From: Opitutales bacterium
Lineage (GTDB): Bacteria > Verrucomicrobiota > Verrucomicrobiia > Opitutales > Coraliomargaritaceae
Assembly: GCA_030729385.1 (NCBI GenBank)
Contig: JANQXM010000016.1
Span: 1-35,247 of the forward strand
DNA length: 35,247 bases
Direction: 5' to 3'
Each line of letters opens with the position of its first letter. Within the stretch, counting starts at the first letter, position 1. The notes under the pieces were generated by a model that saw only the letters and a list, made by a program, of their open reading frames with translations, was not told where the DNA came from and did not search any database. Position numbers and translations under genes: made by a program. Positions 26,198 to 35,247 of the stretch are shown here, one piece after another.

Positions 26198-26773
26198 CTA
26201 GGGGAGCTTAGTGAGTTCAGTTTCGATGTAGGCATCTTCAGTTGTCAGATGTTTGAACCAAAAGTCCTGTAACTCTCCTGTGGTGGCCGTGACAACAGGG
26301 AAGTTGTCTTCAATTAATTCGTGACGCAGGGCATCCGGGTGTTCCTCTAGGAATTTAGTAAACCAAGCAAAACTAGGGACTCGAAGGGTGGCAGTTGTTT
26401 CTGAGACTTTCACATGAATGAGTGAGTGGACCGGTATGCGGTGAATCATATACACGCTACTCATCGGTAATTTATTATCATTAGATGTGTCGGGGTATAT
26501 ATCGATGAAGAACTGCTCTTTAATCTTAAAGGGTGTGCCGATGAAAAAGCCTGTGGAGTCGTCGCCCTCTGTGATAATGATATCATAGGACTTGGCGTCG
26601 TCAGAGGGTTTGAAGTGCCACTTGTTCTGTTTGCCAGTTTCTTGCCATTCTCCGGCGAGACTTCGATCGGCGATGACATCGTCTTCAGCGTAGAAAGGTT
26701 GCAGCGAGACAACGAAGCAACCAGGGAGGAGTGCTAAGAGTATGAGGAGTGGGGTAATCGTTGATTTTTTCAT
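26198..26773 (-). CDS. hypothetical lipoprotein between polA and the RNase III-like gene
   Basis: A 191-residue lipoprotein of unknown function. The signal MKKSTITPLLILLALLPGC gives a Cys at residue 19. I place the start at 26773 because the longer frame would put 19 polar residues ahead of the signal. The mature part is beta-rich with scattered aromatics (SLAGEWQETGKQNKWHF, FFIGTPFKIKEQFFIDIYP), suggesting a lipocalin-like or beta-barrel fold, though none can be named. It starts 16 bp after the polA stop and ends 5 bp before the RNase III-like start, so the three may be co-transcribed. It is unlike its neighbours in function. Confidence 0.8.
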   Translation of the reverse strand: MKKSTITPLLILLALLPGCFVVSLQPFYAEDDVIADRSLAGEWQETGKQNKWHFKPSDDAKSYDIIITEGDDSTGFFIGTPFKIKEQFFIDIYPDTSNDNKLPMSSVYMIHRIPVHSLIHVKVSETTATLRVPSFAWFTKFLEEHPDALRHELIEDNFPVVTATTGELQDFWFKHLTTEDAYIETELTKLP

Positions 26774-26789
26774 AAGATGTTTGTGTGAC

Positions 26790-29585
26790 TTAGTGGGCTT
26801 GTAGCCAGTTGTCGCCGATGCCGATTTCAATTTCGATGGGGGCGGGAAGCTCCAATGCTTTTTGCATGCCTTCGGTTATGAGTTCGCGGACGACATTTTC
26901 TTCGGATGGATCGAGGTCGAAAACCAATTCGTCATGCACCTGGAGAAGCATGCGCGTATTCAGACCCTTTTCTGTAATTGATTTTTGGATACGCACCATG
27001 GCGAGTTTGATCATGTCTGCCGCAGTGCCTTGGATGGGCATATTGATCGCGTTGCGTTCGGCGGCGGCGCGAATGGTGCCGTTGCCGGAGTTGATGTCGC
27101 GAAGATAACGGCGGCGACCTGTGATAGTCTCAACATAGCCTTTTTCTTTCGCGCTTTCTTTCATGCGCTCCATGTAACCTGGAATGCCGGGGAATTGGGC
27201 GAAGTAGCTGTCGATAATCTCCTGTGCTTCGGTGCGGGAGATAGTGCCGAGGCGTTGTGCAAGACCAAAGGCGGAGATGCCATAAGGAATGCCGAAGTTG
27301 ACCATCTTTGCCGTGCTTCGCTGATCGCGGTCTACAGCATTGAGTTCGATATCGAAAATTTTGGCGGCAGTGGCGGTGTGGATGTCGCGACCTTCACGAA
27401 AGGCTGTGAGTAGCCCCTCATCGCCGGTTAATGCGGCTAGGATGCGGAGTTCGATCTGCGAGTAGTCGGCGGCGAGGAGCTTCCAGCCCGCACGAGGGAC
27501 GAAGGCTTTGCGTATTTCGCGGCCTCGCTCACTGCGGACCGGAATGTTTTGTAAATTGGGATCGTTGGAAGAGAGGCGACCGGTGGAGGTCTGGACTTGT
27601 CCGTAGTTGGTATGCACGCGGCCAGTCTTTGGGTCGACTGAATGCGGCAGAGAGTCGATGTAGGTGCTTTTGAGTTTAGTGAGTTGGCGATACTCGAGGA
27701 TGTTGGCGACGATGTCGTGCTTGGGCGCGAGCGAGGAGAGGACTTGCTCGTTAGTCGCATATTGACCGGTCTTGGTCTTCTTCGGTTTTTCGACGAGTTT
27801 GAGTTCATCAAACAGCACTTCACCTAGTTGCTTGGGCGAGTTGAGGTTGAACTCGCGGCCAGCGGCTTCGTAGATCGATCTTTGAAGTGCGTCGATATGA
27901 TCGATCAATGAGGCTCCGGTTTCGGCGAGCACGGCTTCGTCCATCCGGATGCCTTCGCGTTCGATTGTGGCGAGAACTGGAAGCAGGGGCGTTTCGATTT
28001 CGTAGAAGACTTTGGCCTGACCGCTTTCTTCGAGTTTCGGTTCAAAGACCTGCCAGAGTTGCAGGGCGATGTCGGCGTCTTCGATCGCATAATCGGCGAG
28101 TGCTTTGGGTTCGACGTTCGAGTAGTCGATGTCTTCCCCCTTTTTGATGTCAGGGATCAGTTCGCTGAAGCGGATCGGTGAATATTGGAGAAAGTCTTCC
28201 GAAAGCGTGTCGAGGTTGTGACGTTGCTCGGGATCTATCAACGCGTGAGCAATCATCGTGTCGTAGCAAGTGCCTGCGACTTGAACTTGCTGCTCGGCTA
28301 GGATGGAGAGGTCGAATTTTAAGTTGTGCCCAATCTTAGTCAGTGCGGCATCGGCAAAAATGGGGCGAAGTTCTTCAAGCCCAGTGATGTCGTTTTGGGT
28401 GGGGAGAAACCAACCGCTTTGCGGTTTTGTTGAAAAGGAAATACCGACGAGTTGCGCGCGGCGTGGGTTGAGCGCGGTGGTTTCGGTATCGAATGCGAAG
28501 GTGCCTGCGGCTTTGAGCTCGGCGATGAGCTCAGCGCGTGTGGTGGCGTCGTGCGCGATCCGATAGTCTACTTTGACGTCGCCGAGTTTCTGGAACGTCA
28601 CCTGCGGTAGGAGATCGAGCTGATCGGAGTCCGCCGTAGAAGCCTTGGTGCTTTTCTCGTCGTCTTCGCTCATAAGCACGAGGTCGGTCGCGGTTTCTTG
28701 CACGGAAAAATCACTGCCGAAAATGCGCTTACCCAATGTCCGGAATTCAAATTCTGCGAATATTGGAACGAGCTTTTCTTGGTCGGGCGAGTCGAGGCGT
28801 ATGCTGTCCCAGTCTGATTCGATAGGGACGTCGAGTTGGATGGTGGCGAGTTTTTTGGAGAGACGTGCGTTGTCGGCGTGTTCGCGAATGCGTTCCTGCT
28901 GTTTGCCTTTCAACTCGTCGACATGCTCGATGATGCCTTCGACGGTGTCGTAAGCGGTGAGTAACTTTTCGGCTGTCTTCGGGCCGATGCCTGGCACGCC
29001 GGGGATGTTGTCGGAAACGTCGCCACAGAGCCCTAGCATATCGATGACCTGATCGACACGAGCGATGCCCCATTTTTCTTTGATTTCATTCACACCCCAA
29101 ATCTCAGCGCCGTCGCCTTTACGGGAAGGGCGATACATTTTGATCTTTTCGGTGACGAGTTGTCCGAAGTCCTTATCGGGCGTGACCATGAAGATCTCGT
29201 CGAAACCATCTGCTTCGGCGCGATGTGCGAGGGTGCCAATGATGTCGTCGGCCTCGTAGCCATCCATTTTGAGCACCGGAATGCCAAAGGCTTCTGCGAT
29301 ACGGCTGAGGTGAGGCATGGCAGCCGAGAGGTCTTCGGGCATGGCTTCGCGCTGAGCTTTGTATTCGGGGTAGAGGATGTGGCGCTCGGTAGGAGCCGAG
29401 GTGTCAAAAACCACAACCAAGTGGCTGGGCTTTTGATTGCTGATCAATTCGATCAGCGTGCTGGTGAAACCAAAGATGGCCGAAGTGTTGAATCCCTTCG
29501 AAGTATAAATCGGGCTACGGATAAGAGCAAAGTGAGCGCGGTAGGCGAGGGCCATACCATCTAATAGATAGAGCTTTTTAGACAT
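26790..29585 (-). CDS. polA: DNA polymerase I
   Basis: A 931-residue repair and Okazaki-fragment polymerase with all three domains. The 5' nuclease (residues 1-300) starts MSKKLYLLDGMALAYRAHF and includes MDGYEADDIIGTLA. The 3'-5' proofreading domain (about 330-540) keeps the metal-binding FAFDTETTAL and HNLKFDLSIL, so proofreading should be active. The polymerase (about 550-931) carries the fingers and palm motifs AADYSQIELRILAAL and LLQVHDELVFD. I use the ATG at 29583-29585, since 38 upstream residues in the longer frame are unrelated to the family. No ribosome binding site is visible. It is divergent from dgkA and is followed by two small co-directional genes. Confidence 0.96.
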   Translation of the reverse strand: MSKKLYLLDGMALAYRAHFALIRSPIYTSKGFNTSAIFGFTSTLIELISNQKPSHLVVVFDTSAPTERHILYPEYKAQREAMPEDLSAAMPHLSRIAEAFGIPVLKMDGYEADDIIGTLAHRAEADGFDEIFMVTPDKDFGQLVTEKIKMYRPSRKGDGAEIWGVNEIKEKWGIARVDQVIDMLGLCGDVSDNIPGVPGIGPKTAEKLLTAYDTVEGIIEHVDELKGKQQERIREHADNARLSKKLATIQLDVPIESDWDSIRLDSPDQEKLVPIFAEFEFRTLGKRIFGSDFSVQETATDLVLMSEDDEKSTKASTADSDQLDLLPQVTFQKLGDVKVDYRIAHDATTRAELIAELKAAGTFAFDTETTALNPRRAQLVGISFSTKPQSGWFLPTQNDITGLEELRPIFADAALTKIGHNLKFDLSILAEQQVQVAGTCYDTMIAHALIDPEQRHNLDTLSEDFLQYSPIRFSELIPDIKKGEDIDYSNVEPKALADYAIEDADIALQLWQVFEPKLEESGQAKVFYEIETPLLPVLATIEREGIRMDEAVLAETGASLIDHIDALQRSIYEAAGREFNLNSPKQLGEVLFDELKLVEKPKKTKTGQYATNEQVLSSLAPKHDIVANILEYRQLTKLKSTYIDSLPHSVDPKTGRVHTNYGQVQTSTGRLSSNDPNLQNIPVRSERGREIRKAFVPRAGWKLLAADYSQIELRILAALTGDEGLLTAFREGRDIHTATAAKIFDIELNAVDRDQRSTAKMVNFGIPYGISAFGLAQRLGTISRTEAQEIIDSYFAQFPGIPGYMERMKESAKEKGYVETITGRRRYLRDINSGNGTIRAAAERNAINMPIQGTAADMIKLAMVRIQKSITEKGLNTRMLLQVHDELVFDLDPSEENVVRELITEGMQKALELPAPIEIEIGIGDNWLQAH

Positions 29586-29730
29586 TGGGAAATAGGTTGA
29601 AGATCGTGGGTAGAAGGTCGAACACGGAATCTCGAATTTTGACGTGAAGCTGATTTTTTGTGGCTCCCTTGTTACAAATTGAGATTCGACTTTTAACAAT
29701 AGAGAAACAGTTTAACGCTTTTTAATTCAA

Positions 29731-30144
29731 ATGGACTCGGAAACAGAAAAACACAAAGACCCTGCCGTTCATAAGAATAAGGGTATAACTCGCGTGTTGA
29801 AAGCATTTGGCTACTCGCTCGAGGGAATTGCTTCGAGTTTGAAGCATGAGGCGGCTTTTCGGCAGGAAGCCTTGTTTGCCTGTATTCTGGTGCCAGTGTC
29901 TTGTTTTCTTCATATGCCGTTGGCGCATCATTTGATCTTGGTCGCCTCGGTGTTGTTGGTGCTGATCGTGGAGCTGATCAATTCTGCGGTTGAGGCAGTG
30001 GTTGACGATATTTCATTGGAACACCGCCCGCTCGCCAAGCGTGCTAAGGATATAGGGAGCGCCGCTGTATTCTTAAGCCTTTTGAATTGTTTGATCTGCT
30101 GGGTGTCTGTCATTGCGGCGAATTGGTCACAAATAGTGAGCTAG
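29731..30144 (+). CDS. dgkA: DgkA-family diacylglycerol kinase (prokaryotic membrane type)
   Basis: A 137-residue three-helix membrane enzyme that phosphorylates diacylglycerol or undecaprenol; the two activities are hard to tell apart by sequence. The active-site region is clear: IVELINSAVEAVVDDIS (about residues 80-96) and HRPLAKRAKDIGSAAVFLS (about 99-117). A polar N-terminal tail of about 20 residues precedes the surface helix EGIASSLKHEAAFRQE. The A-rich upstream sequence has no ribosome binding site. trmL starts 10 bp after its stop, so the two probably share a transcript. In an envelope context it may recycle lipid carriers. Confidence 0.93.
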   Translation: MDSETEKHKDPAVHKNKGITRVLKAFGYSLEGIASSLKHEAAFRQEALFACILVPVSCFLHMPLAHHLILVASVLLVLIVELINSAVEAVVDDISLEHRPLAKRAKDIGSAAVFLSLLNCLICWVSVIAANWSQIVS

Positions 30145-30153
30145 AAGCCAATA

Positions 30154-30615
30154 ATGTTACACATCGTTTTATTTAACCCTGAAATCCCGCAGAATACTGG
30201 AAACATCGGTCGGCTCTGCGCGATCACCGAAACGCGCTTGCATTTGATTCATCCGCTCGGCTTCACGATCACCGATAAGCACTTGAAACGCAGTGGGATG
30301 GACTATTGGCATTCTTTGGATGTGCATCATCACGATGATTGGGACGCGTTTCAGGCGAGTCCACATAAGCCGGAGCGACTTTGGTTATTCACCACCAAGG
30401 CAGACCATGTATATTGGGACGTGCAATACGCCGATGGCGACGGACTGGTCTTCGGCAACGAGGGGCATGGCGCACCGGACTGGTTACACTCCCAGATGGA
30501 AGGGCAACGGCTCACGATCCCGCATAAAAACACGGATTTGCGCTCATTGAACCTGTCGACCGCAGTGGGAATCACGACATATGAAGCGATTCGCCAATTA
30601 TCGGTGGTATCTTAG
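30154..30615 (+). CDS. trmL: tRNA (cytidine(34)-2'-O)-methyltransferase
   Basis: A 153-residue SPOUT methyltransferase that 2'-O-methylates the wobble base of certain leucine tRNAs. The start MLHIVLFNPEIPQNTGNIGR and the C-terminal knot LRSLNLSTAVGITTYEAIRQ are diagnostic of TrmL. The SAM-binding middle block is LVFGNEGHGAPDW. Length and motifs fit the family well. The gene is 10 bp after dgkA and about 190 bp before rpsA. No ribosome binding site is apparent. Confidence 0.95.
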   Translation: MLHIVLFNPEIPQNTGNIGRLCAITETRLHLIHPLGFTITDKHLKRSGMDYWHSLDVHHHDDWDAFQASPHKPERLWLFTTKADHVYWDVQYADGDGLVFGNEGHGAPDWLHSQMEGQRLTIPHKNTDLRSLNLSTAVGITTYEAIRQLSVVS

Positions 30616-30705
30616 TTGGTGAGCCAATGCTGCCAACGGCATTGAATACCAGTATTTTAGGCTTGCAGGCGAGGGGCGGACACCTACTTTCCTGCGTTCC
30701 TTTTG

Positions 30706-30723
30706 CGATGATCGGTATCATCG
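30706..30723 (+). promoter_or_regulatory. hairpin in the rpsA leader
   Basis: A perfect 7-bp stem, CGATGAT-cggt-ATCATCG, about 80 bases upstream of the rpsA ATG in the gap after trmL. It may be part of a leader RNA or an operator. Ribosomal protein S1 genes are often controlled through a folded leader without a Shine-Dalgarno sequence, but that link is inferred. Confidence 0.35.
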
Positions 30724-30802
30724 ACTGCGCCTCGGCGTAGGTAGTTTATCAACAATAACATCCAACCAGCTGCCACTTCGGTGTGCAGCACACAAATAGT
30801 AT

Positions 30803-32458
<1,656 letters not shown>

Positions 32459-32483
32459 ACCTCGTTTACCGCAACTATCTAAC

Positions 32484-32515
32484 AAAGCCCCGCAGTTTTC
32501 TGCGGGGCTTTTTTT
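32484..32515 (+). terminator. terminator after rpsA
   Basis: A perfect 12-bp stem, AAAGCCCCGCAG-tttt-CTGCGGGGCTTT, running into a T tract that ends at 32515, 26 bases past the rpsA stop. Confidence 0.95.
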
Positions 32516-32592
32516 GCGCCTGCATTTCGGTCCCTGCTTTCTTGCTTTCCTTTTCGAAAAACAATTCACTGCCTGTCGTGTTTTCCCTTCGT

Positions 32593-33144
32593 ATGATTCG
32601 TCATGTTCTGCCTGCCATATTGAGTGGTGGTGCGCTAATAATGTCGGGCTGCGTGACTCAAAAGTCTAAGCCCGCGAATATCCCGTTCCATACGCTCTAT
32701 CGACCCATTAACGATGCAGGTGCGCAGCAATTCCTAGAGCAGGGGATTGCAGTGCTGCGCCGTGACGATGCGCCCCTCGAGTTTTCGGTGCGGCAGGTGT
32801 TACTTCGCCATGCGGAAAAAAATGAAATCGGCCGTGGTTATAAAGTTCGCGAGCACTTTTCGCTCACCGAAATTGTCGACGCGCAGCAGGGCATTTTTGC
32901 CATCTACATCGCGGTGCCGCCGAGCGATCCGGAATTTTACCCATTCTTGGCACATGAAATTGGGCATTTGAAGCGACCCTCAGTTGAAGATGACTGGGAT
33001 ATGGAAGGTTGGTGCACTGTTTTCTCTGAAAAGCTCTGCGCAGAACTCGGCAAAGACTGGAGCGCATGGACACAGCGCTTTAAGGATAATCCCAAGGGGA
33101 AATACGCGCGCTCTTATTTTAAGGCCAAGCTCGAGAATCAGTGA
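32593..33144 (+). CDS. lipoprotein with an HExxH zinc motif
   Basis: A 183-residue lipoprotein: the signal MIRHVLPAILSGGALIMSGC gives Cys20. I prefer this ATG over one at 32542 because 17 extra residues would spoil the signal. The mature part contains PFLAHEIGHLKRP, a canonical HExxH zincin motif with the basic residues following. A possible third ligand lies in the acidic stretch DDWDMEGW just downstream. Size and layout suggest a small, perhaps minimal, metalloprotease on the outer or inner membrane. The family is not recognised and catalysis is unproven. It is 81 bp past the rpsA terminator with its own unknown promoter. Confidence 0.8.
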   Translation: MIRHVLPAILSGGALIMSGCVTQKSKPANIPFHTLYRPINDAGAQQFLEQGIAVLRRDDAPLEFSVRQVLLRHAEKNEIGRGYKVREHFSLTEIVDAQQGIFAIYIAVPPSDPEFYPFLAHEIGHLKRPSVEDDWDMEGWCTVFSEKLCAELGKDWSAWTQRFKDNPKGKYARSYFKAKLENQ

Positions 33145-33233
33145 TCTATCCTCGGAACTGTCAGTAGCTAGAAATTTCTCTAATTATTAAACGCGAGGTG
33201 TTCTCTTTCGCGAAATGTGGTATAGTGCGCTTT

Positions 33234-34568
33234 ATGAAAAATTCATCTGTTGTTCGTCCTGTTGTTTTGATGGGTGCCTGCCTGCTCACGCTACTGCTGG
33301 GTGTTTTTATTGGTTTTCAATTGGACGGCCGAGGACCTGATGCGGAAAAGTCGTCAAATGAGCGAACTGTTAAGACGGCTAAGACCGGGGAGCGGACGAT
33401 GGTGCAGAAGCTCGGGACGTCTGGTGGGCTTGGTGCCGAGCTGACTGCAGATGCGCTGGAAGTGGGGGCGAGTCCGCTAAGTCCTCAGTTAGTAGCGATC
33501 GATGCATTTTTGCGTATGGCTCAAATGGATCCTTTGGCTGCGGCGGAGGAAGCTTTGTCAGCCTCGAATGATTTGGAGCGCATCTCTAAACTTGCGCTCT
33601 TGCTCGCAGAGGCGAGCTCCGAAGATATGCCAGGAATTGCGGAATTGATTTCCAGTGAATCGAACGATTTCGACCGGATGCAACAAATGGGCATGCTGTA
33701 TTATGCTTGGGGGCGCATCGATGCGCCTACCGCGGTGGCTTATGCAGAAGAGCAGGGCGGTCGTCATGCGGGCATGGCCACAGCCGTGGCGCTCTCCTCC
33801 TGGGCGAGTCTTGATCCCGGCAGTGCGCGTGCATGGGTCGATGGGCAAGAGAATCCGAGCCGCTATCAACGAGGACTGTTGATCGGATGGAGTGAGCAAA
33901 ATCCTCTACAAGCGCTGCAATATATTGCTGGGTTGGGCACTGAGTCTGATTTAATGGATCGTTGGGCGGCACCTCAAATAGCACGTAATTTGATTAGCGC
34001 GCGTGGCGTGATGGCTTTAGACGATCTGGCGGCCATGCCAGCGACTCAAAATCGTCGTGAATTGCTAGAGCGCTTGGCCGACGAGCTCGGAGAGACGGAT
34101 CCTGCAGCTGCGGCCGTGCACCTCTCTTCGATCAAGGATACAGAGATTTTAAGAACCGCTGTGCCCGAAGTCGCACAGGAGTGGGCTCGCAACGATCCGC
34201 AGGCTGCGGTCGAGTTTGTTTCTGGCTATAAGGAAAACACCGAGGTCTATGCTCGCGCGATGGCCGAAGCGATTGAGGAGTGGGCCGAACGCGACCCCTA
34301 TGAAGCGGGCGTGTATTTAAATTCTCTGCCCGCTTCGCCGGATCTGGACCGGTCGGTTGCTGAGTATTCCCGAGAAGTGGCACGAGTTGACCCTGATGGT
34401 GCTATGAGTTTTGCGGTCTCTGTAAATGATCCACGGATACGTGCGGATACTATTCGGCGTGTGGCTCGAGATTGGCAGCGTTCCTCACCCGAAGATTACG
34501 CTGCTTGGGCTGCCGCTAACCCAGAGGTCGCTCCTGCAGATACTGGAAGCGACGCTCGCAGAGATTAA
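33234..34568 (+). CDS. membrane-anchored protein of W-DP helical repeats
   Basis: A 444-residue protein of unknown function. An N-terminal anchor (VVLMGACLLTLLLGVFIGF, about residues 11-29) is followed by a charged linker to about residue 90. The rest is helical repeats of about 30-33 residues marked by a Trp-x3-Asp/Asn-Pro pattern: WASLDP, WSEQNP, WARNDP, WAERDP and WQRSSP, with degenerate units LGETDP and VARVDP. Trp positions are about 159, 190, 219, 317, 350 and 414. After each marker comes Ala-x2-(F/Y/W), suggesting stacked helix pairs like TPR or HEAT solenoids. The start at 33234 replaces a longer frame at 33198 because it puts the anchor in the normal place. A candidate -10, TATAGT, lies about 10 bp upstream. 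Confidence 0.85.
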   Translation: MKNSSVVRPVVLMGACLLTLLLGVFIGFQLDGRGPDAEKSSNERTVKTAKTGERTMVQKLGTSGGLGAELTADALEVGASPLSPQLVAIDAFLRMAQMDPLAAAEEALSASNDLERISKLALLLAEASSEDMPGIAELISSESNDFDRMQQMGMLYYAWGRIDAPTAVAYAEEQGGRHAGMATAVALSSWASLDPGSARAWVDGQENPSRYQRGLLIGWSEQNPLQALQYIAGLGTESDLMDRWAAPQIARNLISARGVMALDDLAAMPATQNRRELLERLADELGETDPAAAAVHLSSIKDTEILRTAVPEVAQEWARNDPQAAVEFVSGYKENTEVYARAMAEAIEEWAERDPYEAGVYLNSLPASPDLDRSVAEYSREVARVDPDGAMSFAVSVNDPRIRADTIRRVARDWQRSSPEDYAAWAAANPEVAPADTGSDARRD

Positions 34569-34660
34569 GTCGGCGTCGTGTAAGTTCCTAACTTTGGTGG
34601 GCGGGACCGCGGCGAATGGCGCTACCTCAAAACTTCCAGCTGTTGCCGTAATAGATGAAC

Positions 34661-35230
34661 TTAGTTCTTCTTGGGTAGAATCACGCGTCGCCGCGGAACT
34701 GTTGTCGTCGGTTTGGAATTGTTATTTACTTGAACTGTTAAGCCCGGAGGCAAATTCGGCGTTGCATTATTTGCTGTCGCGGGAGGTGCAGATGTGGCGA
34801 CTGCCATAGGGACGTCAGTTGATTCCATGAGCGTTAACTTTTCAGTTCGACCGTTTTGGCTCACCGTGACGGTCTTGGAGTCGACATCAAACTTCGTGAT
34901 TTTGATATTGTCGCGGCTTTCTCCTTCGGGAATCCAATAGCCCTTTTGATCGCTTTTATTGAAGAGGCTGAATTTGTAGACGCCATTCATTTGGACGATC
35001 CCGCGGAACTCGATTTGCCGTGCAATGGCTCCATTCGCAGCAACTGCTTTTGGCGGCTCTACCCGCGTCGGCTTCTTGTGGTCGTGTGGTAGAAACGGAC
35101 TTCTGCTTTCGAGTGTTTGACTCGAAAGTGAGAGGGAGGAGGTAAGCGTAAACAATACGCACAGCAGTAGCTGGCTACCATATCGGGCGCTTTTAGCAGA
35201 GGGGCAATTCGCTGTAGTTGATGGATGCAT
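34661..35230 (-). CDS. secreted hypothetical protein, perhaps truncated at its N-terminus by the window edge
   Basis: A 189-residue protein with a signal or anchor (YGSQLLLCVLFTLTSSLSLS, residues 17-36). A Pro/Lys linker follows, then a small beta-rich domain (about 68-145): IEFRGIVQMNGVYKFSLF, then ITKFDVDSKTVTVSQNGR, and EKLTLME. The tail is low-complexity Pro/Asn/Thr ending in basic RRRVILPKKN. The beta core resembles the small domain of secretion or pilus accessory proteins such as PilP or GspC, but this is only a resemblance. The frame stays open upstream of the ATG to the window edge, so the true start could be further out. No ribosome binding site is seen. Confidence 0.75.
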   Translation of the reverse strand: MHPSTTANCPSAKSARYGSQLLLCVLFTLTSSLSLSSQTLESRSPFLPHDHKKPTRVEPPKAVAANGAIARQIEFRGIVQMNGVYKFSLFNKSDQKGYWIPEGESRDNIKITKFDVDSKTVTVSQNGRTEKLTLMESTDVPMAVATSAPPATANNATPNLPPGLTVQVNNNSKPTTTVPRRRVILPKKN

Positions 35231-35247
35231 CGATGTTATCGTGTGCG

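Overview
The window looks like chromosomal DNA of a Verrucomicrobiota bacterium, perhaps an Opitutae/Puniceicoccales-type lineage; the class is a guess from gene style. The best marker is a 52-residue gene at 9072-9230 that matches the small basic protein family of the Chlamydiae/Verrucomicrobia/Planctomycetes group. Supporting traits are the split three-gene transhydrogenase, a secreted protein with a DPDMDGLLNAMEFALG-type C-terminus, a HEAT/TPR-fused octahaem cytochrome, and scarce Shine-Dalgarno sequences.

Layout. Positions 1-1703 are an accessory-looking edge: the start of an unknown gene, one small hypothetical, the 3' end of a tRNA with no 5' half, and a VapBC toxin-antitoxin pair. Positions 1734-8147 (minus strand) hold a complete tripartite efflux operon, with its TetR-type regulator as the first gene and a palindrome 2 bp from the regulator start. 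Positions 8461-12575 hold HPr, the small basic protein, an MgtE magnesium channel, two overlapping CrcB/Fluc fluoride channel genes and phosphatidylserine decarboxylase. Positions 12768-16901 (minus) encode the proton-translocating transhydrogenase and class II fructose-bisphosphate aldolase. A frameshifted PhoX-like secreted protein follows (17101-18937), broken at a seven-G tract.

Positions 18945-21411 (minus) pair a soluble Ser/Thr kinase with sigma-54. An A-type iron-sulfur carrier (plus) converges on a biotin-dependent carboxyltransferase subunit that lacks its biotinyl domain. Next come an octahaem cytochrome lipoprotein, then polA with a lipoprotein and a Mini-III-like RNase gene downstream of it. 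On the plus strand follow dgkA, trmL, rpsA (six S1 domains), an HExxH lipoprotein and a membrane-anchored protein built of roughly 32-residue W-DP repeats. A secreted hypothetical on the minus strand closes the window.

Most of the window is housekeeping. No CRISPR array, transposase, integrase, intact tRNA or rRNA was seen, and I did not find an obvious new multi-gene system. The strongest leads are the poly-G frameshift in the PhoX-like gene, the near-absence of Shine-Dalgarno sequences, the long hairpin in front of psd, the carboxyltransferase without its biotin domain, and the tRNA remnant beside the toxin-antitoxin pair.
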